A DNA stretch of 32,708 bases. Origin: Candidatus Hadarchaeum sp. (GTDB lineage Archaea > Hadarchaeota > Hadarchaeia > Hadarchaeales > Hadarchaeaceae). Both the position numbers and the translations under genes were made by a program. Below, piece after piece: positions 1 through 8,617 of the stretch. The stretch covers positions 1 through 32,708 of the forward strand of contig DYFS01000010.1 of NCBI GenBank assembly GCA_020725055.1, read 5' to 3'. Every line of letters begins with the position of its first letter. Position 1 is the first letter of the stretch. Under the pieces are notes generated by a model. That model was given only the letters and a program-made list of their open reading frames with translations, was not told the origin of the DNA and searched no databases.

Positions 1-2
1 TT

Positions 3-473
3 CTAAGCTCACTCAAGAGTTGGGCATATTGTAACTTCATTGTTGTAACCCCAGCGCCCGTGGAATTTACGATCGATATCGCAGAAGTTGGAACTAAACT
101 CTTAGTAGATAACAAAAAAGCTGTAGAACTTTTACAAAAAGCACGAAAAACGCCGGGCCTCAAAGTCAACTACTATCTCATCAAATTGCTTGAAAGAGGC
201 GGCAATGATGCAAAAAAACCCTCTTGTCGAAGCGCTTTCTACGCCGCCACCGTAATGCCAGATGGCCACATGGTAATGCCGTGTGTGCATTACCCCGTGT
301 TAAAAGCTCACCTCGGCAACGGTGATAACCTAGAGGAGATTTGGCACTCGGGAAAAGCGCGGGAAGTAAGAAGAAACTGTGGGCGGTACCCATTCTGTGG
401 GGGTTGCATGATAGCTTGCTTGGTAGGCGGCAGTCAGCTAGCCACCCCAAGAAACCTGAGGGAAACGTTTTAA
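3..473 (+). CDS. Radical SAM protein, C-terminal SPASM/twitch part (truncated by left window edge)
   Basis: The frame stays open upstream of the listed start to base 3 (LSSLKSWAYCNFIVVTPAPVEFTID...). The C-terminus has the SPASM-like Cys pattern PCVHY...NLEEIWHSGKAREVRRNCGRYPFCGGCMIAC. Confidence 0.75.
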   Translation, partial: LSSLKSWAYCNFIVVTPAPVEFTIDIAEVGTKLLVDNKKAVELLQKARKTPGLKVNYYLIKLLERGGNDAKKPSCRSAFYAATVMPDGHMVMPCVHYPVLKAHLGNGDNLEEIWHSGKAREVRRNCGRYPFCGGCMIACLVGGSQLATPRNLRETF

Positions 474-630
474 ATCGGCAAAGATATCTTCCCGCTGTTT
501 GCTGAAAGGAGCATTAAACGGAGAAAAAAGACAGAAATGCGGGGAAAGAGGACTACAAAACCCATAAGGTTTTAAGAACAAGCGAAAGCCAATTGAAAGT
601 TCGAGGCTACAGAAGGATGAAGGCGATCGA

Positions 631-1368
631 GTGGTAAGGGCATCTCTTACGGTTGATGTCGAGGAGGACATCCCGCCATTTTTCAGAAGTTTTAAAGGGA
701 TTGAAAAAGGTCTCCCAAAGATATTGAGCACGTTTAATGAATTTGGAATAAAAGCAACTTTCTTTGTGACCGCAGAGGTGTGCGAGAAGTTCCCCGACAT
801 CATCCGTGAATTGGCAGACGAGCATGAAATAGCGTGCCACGGTTTTCGCCATGAAAGACTTGATGGGCTCGAGCTTCCAGCCCTACACAGGACGCTCTCA
901 ACCGCGACGGACAAAATCGCGAACACGGCCGTGGAGAAACCGGTTGGGTTCCGGGCGCCGAGATTGCGTGTCAGCGAACGCCTCCTACGCGCGCTTGCGG
1001 ATCTAGGGTACAATTACGATTCATCAGTTTCGGTGTGGCATCCCTGGCAGAGAAAATTCGTAGCAACCGCCAAAAAAATAGGCATAAAAGAATTGCCGAT
1101 TTCGATAGACAACACGATGCTCAGGATCCCGATGGGCATGGACCTTGCGCGCACGCAACTCGGCCGTGATCCGCTGATTGTTTTTATGCACCCTTGGGAT
1201 GCAATCAACATCAGGCGCGAGAGGCTGGGGAGGAGCGAGGCGCCGTGGAGGGCATCTATATTCTGGAATTCCATTGGGGCGGGGGAGAGATTCCTGAGGA
1301 ACTTGCGCAGTTTGATTTCGATGATGTTGAAGAAAAAAGCGGAATTTGTTCTAGCGAGAGACCTTTAG
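631..1368 (+). CDS. Polysaccharide deacetylase (NodB homology) family protein
   Basis: GTG start. LTVDVEED near the N-terminus, IKATFFVTAEVCEKFPDIIRELADEHEIACHGFRHE and a late FMHPWD are typical NodB-fold motifs. Confidence 0.85.
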   Translation: MVRASLTVDVEEDIPPFFRSFKGIEKGLPKILSTFNEFGIKATFFVTAEVCEKFPDIIRELADEHEIACHGFRHERLDGLELPALHRTLSTATDKIANTAVEKPVGFRAPRLRVSERLLRALADLGYNYDSSVSVWHPWQRKFVATAKKIGIKELPISIDNTMLRIPMGMDLARTQLGRDPLIVFMHPWDAINIRRERLGRSEAPWRASIFWNSIGAGERFLRNLRSLISMMLKKKAEFVLARDL

Positions 1369-1572
1369 CGTCTTCTCCCTCTGTCTCCGGTTCCACCAAA
1401 TCACTAGCTGCCAGCATATCTCAAGCATTATAAAGAGAGAGACGGCCCATCCAACGAGGAATGCGATGATTTTCAGCCAAATCGGCCCGAACAGCGAAGC
1501 CAGCCAAACTCCTATCAATACCGGAATGAGGAGGGCAACTGTCACGTAAACGTGGTACCTCCTCACCTGCAC
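1351..1572 (-). CDS. Small membrane protein (two predicted TM segments)
   Basis: 73-aa hydrophobic ORF whose start overlaps the 3' end of the upstream glycosyltransferase gene. It is the last gene of the minus-strand glycan cluster. Confidence 0.55.
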   Translation of the reverse strand: MQVRRYHVYVTVALLIPVLIGVWLASLFGPIWLKIIAFLVGWAVSLFIMLEICWQLVIWWNRRQREKTLKVSR

Positions 1573-2714
1573 CTTTTCTCCTCCAGAATGCGTTCGTAGA
1601 GGGAATAGGTCTGCCCAGCAACTTTTTCCCAGCTGTACTTTTCAACGGCATCCCTCCTGGCGGCTCTCCCCAATTTTTTCGCAGTGCCGGCATCCCGCAA
1701 CAATTCTTTGATCGCACCGGCGAGATGCTTCGGGTCGCCCGGCTTTACGAGGAGCCCGTTTTTCCCGTTCTGAATCGTGTCCAGAATCCCGTTGACGCGG
1801 GTACCCACAACTGTTTTCCCGCTCGCCATCGCTTCGAGCAGGGCCCTGGGCTGCGCCTCTTTTAAGGAGGCCAACACAAAGACGTCACACGATGCGATCA
1901 GGCCGGGCATCTCAGCAGGTTTCTTTTCGCCAAGCATGCGCACGTTTTTCTTTATCCCCAGTTTCCTCGCTAGGCCAGCAAGCTTGTTATACATCTTCCC
2001 CCCGCCCACGATAACAAATATTGCATCTGGAAAATCCGCGATGACTTCTCTGGCGCTCTCTAACAATGTGGTGAATCCTTTAACTTTCACAAGTCTGCCA
2101 ACCGACATCACGATTGGGCCGTTGGCATGCAGCAATCTCTTGTTCGCTGGAGAAAATTTATGGACATCGACCCCATTTGGGATGATTACAATTTTATCCA
2201 TACCCACGATCGGCGCGGCGGCCCTTGCGGCACTTTTCGAGACAGCTATTAACTTATCGATTTTACTCAAAGACCTGCGCAACATCTTTTTCCAAAACTT
2301 AAAAAATAGGCTCTCCATCCCTGCGCTGTAAACCGAATGGGTTGTCGCGATAACACAATCAACTCGTGGGTGCATTACGCTGGCGGTATTTGCAGCTATG
2401 ACCCCCATCGGAGTGAAAATGTGTTGGCCGTGCACGACATCGAATTTCTCGCGTTTGAAGAACTCCTTCAACTTGAACGGGGTAAAAACGTTGAATGACG
2501 CATAAAGTCCTGGGATTCTAAATCCACAGAGCCTGTGGACGGTGATCCCGTCGAGCGCATATTTTTTGTCGGTGAACGTCGCCCTCTCATCCCTGGGGGC
2601 TATGATGTGCACTTCATTGCCCATTTCCAAGAGTTTTTTTGATAGCTCACAAGTAACTGTTTTTACACCACCAGCATACGGCAAAAAGTATTCGGTGGCC
2701 ATCGCGATTTTCAT
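1563..2714 (-). CDS. GT4-family glycosyltransferase
   Basis: MKIAMATEYFLPYAGGVKTVTCELSKKLLEMGNEVHIIAP N-terminus; IIPNGVDVHKFSP; SVGRLVKVKGF; EAQPRALLEAMASGKTVVG. Start set at the ATG that overlaps the epimerase stop, rather than the longer ORF-track start. Confidence 0.9.
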   Translation of the reverse strand: MKIAMATEYFLPYAGGVKTVTCELSKKLLEMGNEVHIIAPRDERATFTDKKYALDGITVHRLCGFRIPGLYASFNVFTPFKLKEFFKREKFDVVHGQHIFTPMGVIAANTASVMHPRVDCVIATTHSVYSAGMESLFFKFWKKMLRRSLSKIDKLIAVSKSAARAAAPIVGMDKIVIIPNGVDVHKFSPANKRLLHANGPIVMSVGRLVKVKGFTTLLESAREVIADFPDAIFVIVGGGKMYNKLAGLARKLGIKKNVRMLGEKKPAEMPGLIASCDVFVLASLKEAQPRALLEAMASGKTVVGTRVNGILDTIQNGKNGLLVKPGDPKHLAGAIKELLRDAGTAKKLGRAARRDAVEKYSWEKVAGQTYSLYERILEEKRCR

Positions 2715-3706
2715 GCTTCGGCGCACCCCTTGGAGCGACGCCAAGCCACGAATTTTTTGAGGCCCGCCCACAGCGAAACTTTCGGCGCGTAGCCCAAGAT
2801 TTTTTTGGCTTTTGTTATGTCAGCTTGGCTATGCTCGATATCCCCCGGCCTCGGCACGACGTGTATCGGTTTGAGATCCCCCCGGCGCATTACCCGCTGA
2901 AGAGTTCGGCAAAGATAGTTGATGCTAACAGCCTCGCCCGTACCGACGTTGAATACCTCACCCGCAGCCCCCCGGCTACCTAAAGCCAGGAGAGTAGCGT
3001 CAACCGCATCACTCACGTAAACGAAATCGCGGGTCTGTTTCCCATCCCCGTGGATGATCGGCGGGAGGCTGTTCTGCAGACGGTCGAAAAATCTGGAAAT
3101 CACGCTAGCGTACTGCCCAGCGGTTTGACGTGGCCCATAAACGTTGAAGTATCGTAGGCAGATGGTTTCGAAGCCGTATTTTTTCCAGAATTCAAGGCAT
3201 TTCTTCTCGGCATTTAGCTTGGACTCCCCATAGGGTGATAGCGGCCGCGTTCGCACATTCTCCGTTATCGGCATCACCGTCTGAGCGCCATAAACTGCTG
3301 CGGAAGATGCGAAGATGAAGCGCTTAACGCCCTTTTCTAAGCTCGATTCAAGCAGGTTTAAAGTTCCCGTAACATTCGTCCCGTTCGCCAGCTTTGGATT
3401 TTTTAGGGAGAGCGGCACGCTCGTTAATGCTGCCTCGTGGATTACCGCATCCACATCGCCAACTACCGTTGCCACGATTTTTTTATCTCGCACATCCCCC
3501 TTCACAAAGCGAAAATTCGGCTCATCCAGATGCGGCCGGAGGTTCTGCTTTATGCCCGTCGAAAAATCATCGAGAACCGTAACCCGGTAATCCTCGGCCA
3601 ACAGTCGATCGACTATGTGGCTACCGATAAACCCAGCGCCACCCGTCACCAGAACCCTCGAGAGGCCGCGCCGCACATCATGACCCCAATCACTTTTGCT
3701 CAGCAT
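2711..3706 (-). CDS. NAD-dependent epimerase/dehydratase (UDP-glucose 4-epimerase-like)
   Basis: VLVTGGAGFIGSHIVDRLL Rossmann motif; SPYGESKL...; YFNVYGPRQ; VFNVGTGEAVS. A GTG start at 3676 is a plausible alternative. Confidence 0.9.
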   Translation of the reverse strand: MLSKSDWGHDVRRGLSRVLVTGGAGFIGSHIVDRLLAEDYRVTVLDDFSTGIKQNLRPHLDEPNFRFVKGDVRDKKIVATVVGDVDAVIHEAALTSVPLSLKNPKLANGTNVTGTLNLLESSLEKGVKRFIFASSAAVYGAQTVMPITENVRTRPLSPYGESKLNAEKKCLEFWKKYGFETICLRYFNVYGPRQTAGQYASVISRFFDRLQNSLPPIIHGDGKQTRDFVYVSDAVDATLLALGSRGAAGEVFNVGTGEAVSINYLCRTLQRVMRRGDLKPIHVVPRPGDIEHSQADITKAKKILGYAPKVSLWAGLKKFVAWRRSKGCAEA

Positions 3707-4424
3707 GTTTTTCCAGCGGGGTGTAGCGCAGCGTCAGTTTTGCAACCGGACGCTTCAAGGTTTTTGCGGAGATATTGTCTATGCAGAGCGTCAGGCTGAG
3801 CCAGTACGGTACGTTATCAATCGACCAACGCACGTTCTCCGCGGCGCCCAGTTCGAGTTCTACGCGGTATTTCAACCCGGCGGCACGGTTTTCTATGTTT
3901 TCCAAATCCTCGTTTATCACAGTATTTTCAAAAATCAAGGTGGAGTATCTCTGGTAGCGGTGCTTCAAACACAGTGCCAGGCGGGTGCTGTTGTCCGAGC
4001 TGAACTTGTACTCAAAGGTCATCTTGTCGTCGCGGAGCTCCATCGTTTGCATCAGCTCATAATTCTCCCACCTCATGGTAGTTATCATTTGTCCTTCAGG
4101 TTTTGGTGCCTCGATTCTTAAAGTGTGATCCCATAAGCTTCGATGTGAATCATCGGTCCCGATCGTCGATTCCCAGCCGGTTACCGCTAAAAGTTCTTCC
4201 CCAGTACTTGAAAGTATCGCTGGTTTGTTGTCTCCAGAGTTCATGGTGTACCTGACGACGAAGTAATCGTTGCTTATCTGTTGGACCTCTTGCCACCTCT
4301 GTTGATAGAGTACCCCGGGGGTCAACCCTAAAAGTAAGGAAAGAAGGGCGCAGTAGCCGAGCATGATGATTATCTTGTCAATGTGCTTTGAGAGGTAGCG
4401 GATTGCTGTTTCGCGTTTTTTCAT
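3690..4424 (-). CDS. Membrane-anchored protein with predicted extracytoplasmic domain, unknown function
   Basis: From ATG at 4424 (overlapping the upstream stop): MKKRETAIRYLSKHIDKIIIMLGYCALLSLLLGLTPGVLYQQ, one N-terminal TM, then an apparently beta-rich domain. No family recognised. Confidence 0.7.
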   Translation of the reverse strand: MKKRETAIRYLSKHIDKIIIMLGYCALLSLLLGLTPGVLYQQRWQEVQQISNDYFVVRYTMNSGDNKPAILSSTGEELLAVTGWESTIGTDDSHRSLWDHTLRIEAPKPEGQMITTMRWENYELMQTMELRDDKMTFEYKFSSDNSTRLALCLKHRYQRYSTLIFENTVINEDLENIENRAAGLKYRVELELGAAENVRWSIDNVPYWLSLTLCIDNISAKTLKRPVAKLTLRYTPLEKHAEQK

Positions 4425-5749
4425 CTTTTCAGCCTCCCCAGAGATACTAGGGGTCGCCCCCGTATCAAGGTTATCAATGCATTCCACAAGGTGAGGTGGA
4501 ACAGCACCACTAAAACAGCGAGTACGAAGCCGAGTACAAGGGGGGGAAGAACAAAGAAATCTAGAATTCCCCTGTTCATCGTGTAACCGTAAAGAAAGCG
4601 CGTGAGCGGAACAGCAACCATCGCGTATACGAATGGCAGTATCCAGAGCAGCCTGTACTGCCACTTTTTGTCAAAAGTGTACCTCTCGTGCAGCTCCAAA
4701 ATAAAAAACGGGATTAGGAATAGCAAATGCGGCTCGTGCACGTTTTTTGCAACTATGAAGTACGCTAGGAAAGTCATCAACAGCTTTTGCCTCAGCGAGA
4801 TGTGTTTTTTCGACAGGTACGCGTAGATGAGGGACATGCTCGTGACAAACAGAAACGCGCCCACGGCAGGGAGTACAACGAATTTAAGTTGCTGTGCGGT
4901 GAGTTCACCAGCTCCCAGCGGTGTGGCTATGTGGTGGGCGGCGAACAGGGTCAGACCACCGGGCTCCCGGGCCGTGTGAAATTCAAAACTGAGTTTGACC
5001 CCGCTCCAAAAAGGCAAAATGAGCATCGCAGACACTAGCCCGAAAATCAAGGCGTACCGCAAGAACCCCCACGATCGGCGCCGGATGAACTCCACGCAGA
5101 AAATGGGCAGAGCGAAAATCGGGATGATTTTGGTGAGGAAACCGAAGGACAACGCCACCGCGCTTAAGTCATGCCTCTCGCGCTCAAACAGGTAGACCGA
5201 CAACACCAAAAAGAAGACGGCGATGCTATCGAACATCCAAGCCGCGCCCACGAATATCACGAGTGGGTTAAACAGGTACGCTTTCATCGATTTTTCGCTG
5301 CGCTTGGTCATCTTATACAGGAGCAGCGCTATGCCTATGTCAGCCAAAAATATCGGCAGCTTGAATAAGAGATTCAATAGGAGTGGAACTTGCGGGTAGG
5401 GAGTCAGCTCTGTCGCCGGTGCGAAGCTGATTTGTTCAGTGGGATAGAATAGCCCGTACAGCTTGGCGAAGGGATAGTAGATCGGGATCAGCATCGGCGG
5501 GTACGCGAAATACAGGTAATACGCCGCCCATCCAACCCCTTGCGTCGCCCGGGCCTCGTACGAGAGCTTTTCGAAAGCATCGTACGGCGATCTATCGTTG
5601 TGTAAGTCCACAAAGAGGCCGTGCCACGTTTGTAAGTCGAGCGGGTGGTTGAGGTTGATGAGCGCGAGCCTTATCCCGAGGGCTATCAAGATCAAAACGA
5701 TTAGGCGCTTGTGCCTGCTCAAGAACGCGCCTTTTCTACACTTTAGCAT
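4421..5749 (-). CDS. Polytopic membrane glycosyltransferase-like protein (GT-C / GT87-like)
   Basis: 442 aa, multiple TM helices, RLALINLNHPLDLQTWHGLFVDLHNDRSPYD early acidic lumenal loop typical of GT-C-like enzymes, embedded in a glycan operon. Confidence 0.65.
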   Translation of the reverse strand: MLKCRKGAFLSRHKRLIVLILIALGIRLALINLNHPLDLQTWHGLFVDLHNDRSPYDAFEKLSYEARATQGVGWAAYYLYFAYPPMLIPIYYPFAKLYGLFYPTEQISFAPATELTPYPQVPLLLNLLFKLPIFLADIGIALLLYKMTKRSEKSMKAYLFNPLVIFVGAAWMFDSIAVFFLVLSVYLFERERHDLSAVALSFGFLTKIIPIFALPIFCVEFIRRRSWGFLRYALIFGLVSAMLILPFWSGVKLSFEFHTAREPGGLTLFAAHHIATPLGAGELTAQQLKFVVLPAVGAFLFVTSMSLIYAYLSKKHISLRQKLLMTFLAYFIVAKNVHEPHLLFLIPFFILELHERYTFDKKWQYRLLWILPFVYAMVAVPLTRFLYGYTMNRGILDFFVLPPLVLGFVLAVLVVLFHLTLWNALITLIRGRPLVSLGRLKR

Positions 5750-6842
5750 ATCCCCACACCCACGTGGCGCTCATGATGTAATTCCAGAGCGTGGCGCAGG
5801 CTATCCCAAAGGCGTTTGAAATCAGGTAAGGCAGGCCGAGCAGCTCAGTCAGAGTAACCAAAACAACGAAGTTGAGCGTGGCCCCTATAGCGCACGCGAG
5901 GTTAAAGCCCAACACCCGCCGGGAGCGCCCAGGCCCAGCCCGCCTCCTGAAGGTCCAGAGCTCGTTCAGGGTGAAGTTGGAGAGGATGGAGCTCTCTATG
6001 GCAAAAACCGCGGAGACCGGGTACGGCAGGCCGACGAACTCGGTGAGTGCCCACAGCAACCCCATGTTGACCCCGACGCCGTTGAGGCCGACTAGGCAGA
6101 ACTTCAGGAACTGCCCCGCCTCACCACTCGCCCTCGCCAACCGGCTCAGGTGCCTGAGGTAGTTGATGTGCTCTTTAAAGCTCAAGGTACTTTTGCCGTG
6201 CAGCCTCTCCTTAAAAACATAGGGAACCTCGACGACTCTTCGATACGCTCCCTTGACCAAAATCTCGAGCAGGATTTTAAATCCGACAGGACTGAGCTCG
6301 GTCCCCCCCACCGCCTCCTTTTTAAACATGAAAAAGCCCGATAACGGATCCTTCAAACCATGGATGTTTGGGATGGTGAGCCGGGCCAGGAGTTCGGCCC
6401 CCCTCGAAATGAGTTTCCTCCCCCAGCCCCACTCCTCGGTGCCGCCACCTGCCACATACCTGCTTGCGATGGCGATGTCAGCCCCGTTTTCTATCTCTTT
6501 GAACAACGCGGGGATTTTCTCTGGCGGGTGCTGGAGGTCGGCATCCATCACACAGATGACTGGGGCAGTGGCGTGGTTTAGGCCATCCACCACAGCCGAT
6601 GCCAGCCCTTTTTTCTCTCTACGATGTACCACTTTGAGATTACCATACTTTTTCGCGAGTCGCTCGGCGAGTTCCCCGGTGCCATCGGGCGAGTTATCAT
6701 CAACAATAATGATTTCATGCCCGACATCCCGGAGCGATTTTCTCACCCTTTCAACGAGGGTTGGTAAGTTCTTCGCTTCGTTGTAAGTTGGGATTACTAC
6801 GGACAGCGCTGGGTTCGCCCGCACTTCATCACTCCATGACAA
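5736..6842 (-). CDS. DPM1-like GT2 glycosyltransferase fused to C-terminal GtrA domain
   Basis: SVVIPTYNEAKNLPTLVERV, IIVDDNSPDGTGELAERL, VMDADLQHPPEKIP; C-terminal four-TM region FLKFCLVGLNGVGVNMGLLW...LIGLPYLISNAFGI-like GtrA. Confidence 0.88.
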   Translation of the reverse strand: MSWSDEVRANPALSVVIPTYNEAKNLPTLVERVRKSLRDVGHEIIIVDDNSPDGTGELAERLAKKYGNLKVVHRREKKGLASAVVDGLNHATAPVICVMDADLQHPPEKIPALFKEIENGADIAIASRYVAGGGTEEWGWGRKLISRGAELLARLTIPNIHGLKDPLSGFFMFKKEAVGGTELSPVGFKILLEILVKGAYRRVVEVPYVFKERLHGKSTLSFKEHINYLRHLSRLARASGEAGQFLKFCLVGLNGVGVNMGLLWALTEFVGLPYPVSAVFAIESSILSNFTLNELWTFRRRAGPGRSRRVLGFNLACAIGATLNFVVLVTLTELLGLPYLISNAFGIACATLWNYIMSATWVWGYAKV

Positions 6843-6865
6843 TTGCTATTTTAGACTTAAGTAGA

Positions 6866-6877
6866 GAAACTTAAAAG
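6866..6877 (+). promoter_or_regulatory. Putative BRE/TATA promoter of the nucleotidyltransferase-cupin gene
   Basis: GAAACTTAAAAG about 25-30 nt upstream of the ATG at 6902, compatible with a leaderless transcript. Confidence 0.45.
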
Positions 6878-6901
6878 ATAGGTGTAGAGCGAGGCGAAGC
6901 G

Positions 6902-7900
6902 ATGATAGGCATGATTTTGTGCGGCGGCTACGGCAAACGCTTCTACCCCACGACAGAGAAGATGCCGAAAGTGCTACTGGAAATCAAGGCCGGGTATACG
7001 ATGCTGGACAGGCAATTATTCGCGTACAAGAGCGCGGGGTTCGACCGTGTGATTCTGCTCACTGGACACCTGAGCGAACGCATCGAGCGGAGGTACGGGT
7101 CGAAGCACAAGGGGCTAGAAATAGAGTACGTGGTGGAGAAAAAGCCGCTTGGGACGCTCAACGCCATCCGCATAGGGATGGAAAAAGCAGGCGCGGACGC
7201 GATGGTCAGCAACGGGGATGTGGTCACGGACGTAAACCTAAAACGGATGTGGCGGGAGTTCGAGGCATCGGGTTGGTTGGCGTCGATGTTTGTGGTGCGG
7301 ATGCGGAGCCCCTACGGGATAGTCGTGCTGGGCAATAGGTGCATCAAGTCATTTGAGGAAAAGCCGCTGCTCGAGTACTACATCAACGGCGGATTTTACT
7401 GCCTCTCGATGAAGCTCCTCGGCATGCTTCAGGAGTTCAAGGTGGGCGATATCGAGAAAACGGCGTTTCCGCGGCTCGCGGGGATAAAAAAACTGGCTTA
7501 CTATAAAGAAGACGTTCCATTTTGGGTGTCGATCGACAGTGTGAAGGACTTGGAGGAGGCAAGGCGCGAGTACGAGAACCGAACCAACAAACCATGGGGC
7601 TACGAGAAGCTCTTGAGCCTCGATGAGCGGCGGATGGGAAAAGAGCTCTACCTCATGGCCGGCCACCAGACTTCTTTCCACTACCACAAGCGGCGTGACG
7701 AAACCCTCCACGTGGTGAGCGGCGCCGGCCACGTTGAGTTCGAGGGCGAGAGGCTGGGATACAGGAAGGGTTCGGTGATCCCGATAAAGCCCGGAACACC
7801 GCACACGATTGTAGCCACCGAGAACACCCTCATCCGCGAGGTTTCCACCCCCCACCCAGGGGACGTGATTAGGATAAGGGACTTTTACGAGGTCAGATAA
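6902..7900 (+). CDS. Sugar-phosphate nucleotidyltransferase fused to C-terminal cupin (mannose-6-phosphate isomerase type II-like)
   Basis: MIGMILCGGYGKRFYPTTEKMPKVLLEI nucleotidyltransferase signature; C-terminal WGYEKLL...HQTSFHYHKRRDETLHVVSGAGHVEFEGE...VIPIKPGTPHTI cupin. Confidence 0.87.
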   Translation: MIGMILCGGYGKRFYPTTEKMPKVLLEIKAGYTMLDRQLFAYKSAGFDRVILLTGHLSERIERRYGSKHKGLEIEYVVEKKPLGTLNAIRIGMEKAGADAMVSNGDVVTDVNLKRMWREFEASGWLASMFVVRMRSPYGIVVLGNRCIKSFEEKPLLEYYINGGFYCLSMKLLGMLQEFKVGDIEKTAFPRLAGIKKLAYYKEDVPFWVSIDSVKDLEEARREYENRTNKPWGYEKLLSLDERRMGKELYLMAGHQTSFHYHKRRDETLHVVSGAGHVEFEGERLGYRKGSVIPIKPGTPHTIVATENTLIREVSTPHPGDVIRIRDFYEVR

Positions 7901-7912
7901 CCAAAAGCCGGA

Positions 7913-8617
7913 TTGGGCAAAAACATGGCTCACAAATTGCCCACCTGGATGTTTGCACTTGTCGTTGGAGCCGTAGTTTCCATTTCAGTTGTTTTTTGGG
8001 CTATTGCCTCAAGCACGACCGAAGAAACTTGGAAAAGCATAGGTTATCCCAGCGCTTTCCTCTTGGGCCTCATTGGCGCGGCCTCTGTTATCATCCCGGC
8101 CCCAGCTACCGTGGCCTTGCTTGGGATGGCAATGCTCAAGATTTTTGACCCGGTCCTGCTTGCCCTTGCCTTCGGGTTCGGTGCGGCGGTAGGGCAACTT
8201 ACGAGCTACGTTGTGGGCTACGCGGGCAGGGCAATCGTGAGCAAAAAACATGAGCACCGATTGAACGCGATGTTAGAGATTTTCGAGCGGTACGGGATGA
8301 TTGCGGTCTTCATCTTCGCGTTGACCCCCTTGCCCGACAGCCTGCTTTTCATCCCAATGGGTTTGATCCACTACAGCCTGTGGAGGGTATTTGTCGCAGC
8401 AGTGGCCGGGAAGATTGCGATGTCGCTGATAATCACTCATGTCGGTGGGGCTGTGGGGCGGGTGTTCCCCGAGAGTTGGATTTTTGCGGCCGTCACAACG
8501 ATTCTTTTAGTTTTGGTGATCGTTGCCATGTTTCGGATAGATTGGGAAAAACTCGCTGATAGGTACGCGCCGAAAGCAAAAAAGCGCGTGGCGAAATCGA
8601 TCACTCGGCTTTCGTGA
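7913..8617 (+). CDS. VTT/DedA (SNARE-associated) family membrane protein
   Basis: AFGFGAAVGQLTSYVVGYAGRAIV...RYGMIAVFIFALTPLPDSLLFIPMGLIHYSLWRVFVAAVAGK. ATG at 7925 is a possible alternative start. Confidence 0.75.
   Translation: MGKNMAHKLPTWMFALVVGAVVSISVVFWAIASSTTEETWKSIGYPSAFLLGLIGAASVIIPAPATVALLGMAMLKIFDPVLLALAFGFGAAVGQLTSYVVGYAGRAIVSKKHEHRLNAMLEIFERYGMIAVFIFALTPLPDSLLFIPMGLIHYSLWRVFVAAVAGKIAMSLIITHVGGAVGRVFPESWIFAAVTTILLVLVIVAMFRIDWEKLADRYAPKAKKRVAKSITRLS

Noticed and set aside
438-1013. 191-aa minus-strand ORF
   Set aside because: Antisense to the NodB-type deacetylase; no protein family features.
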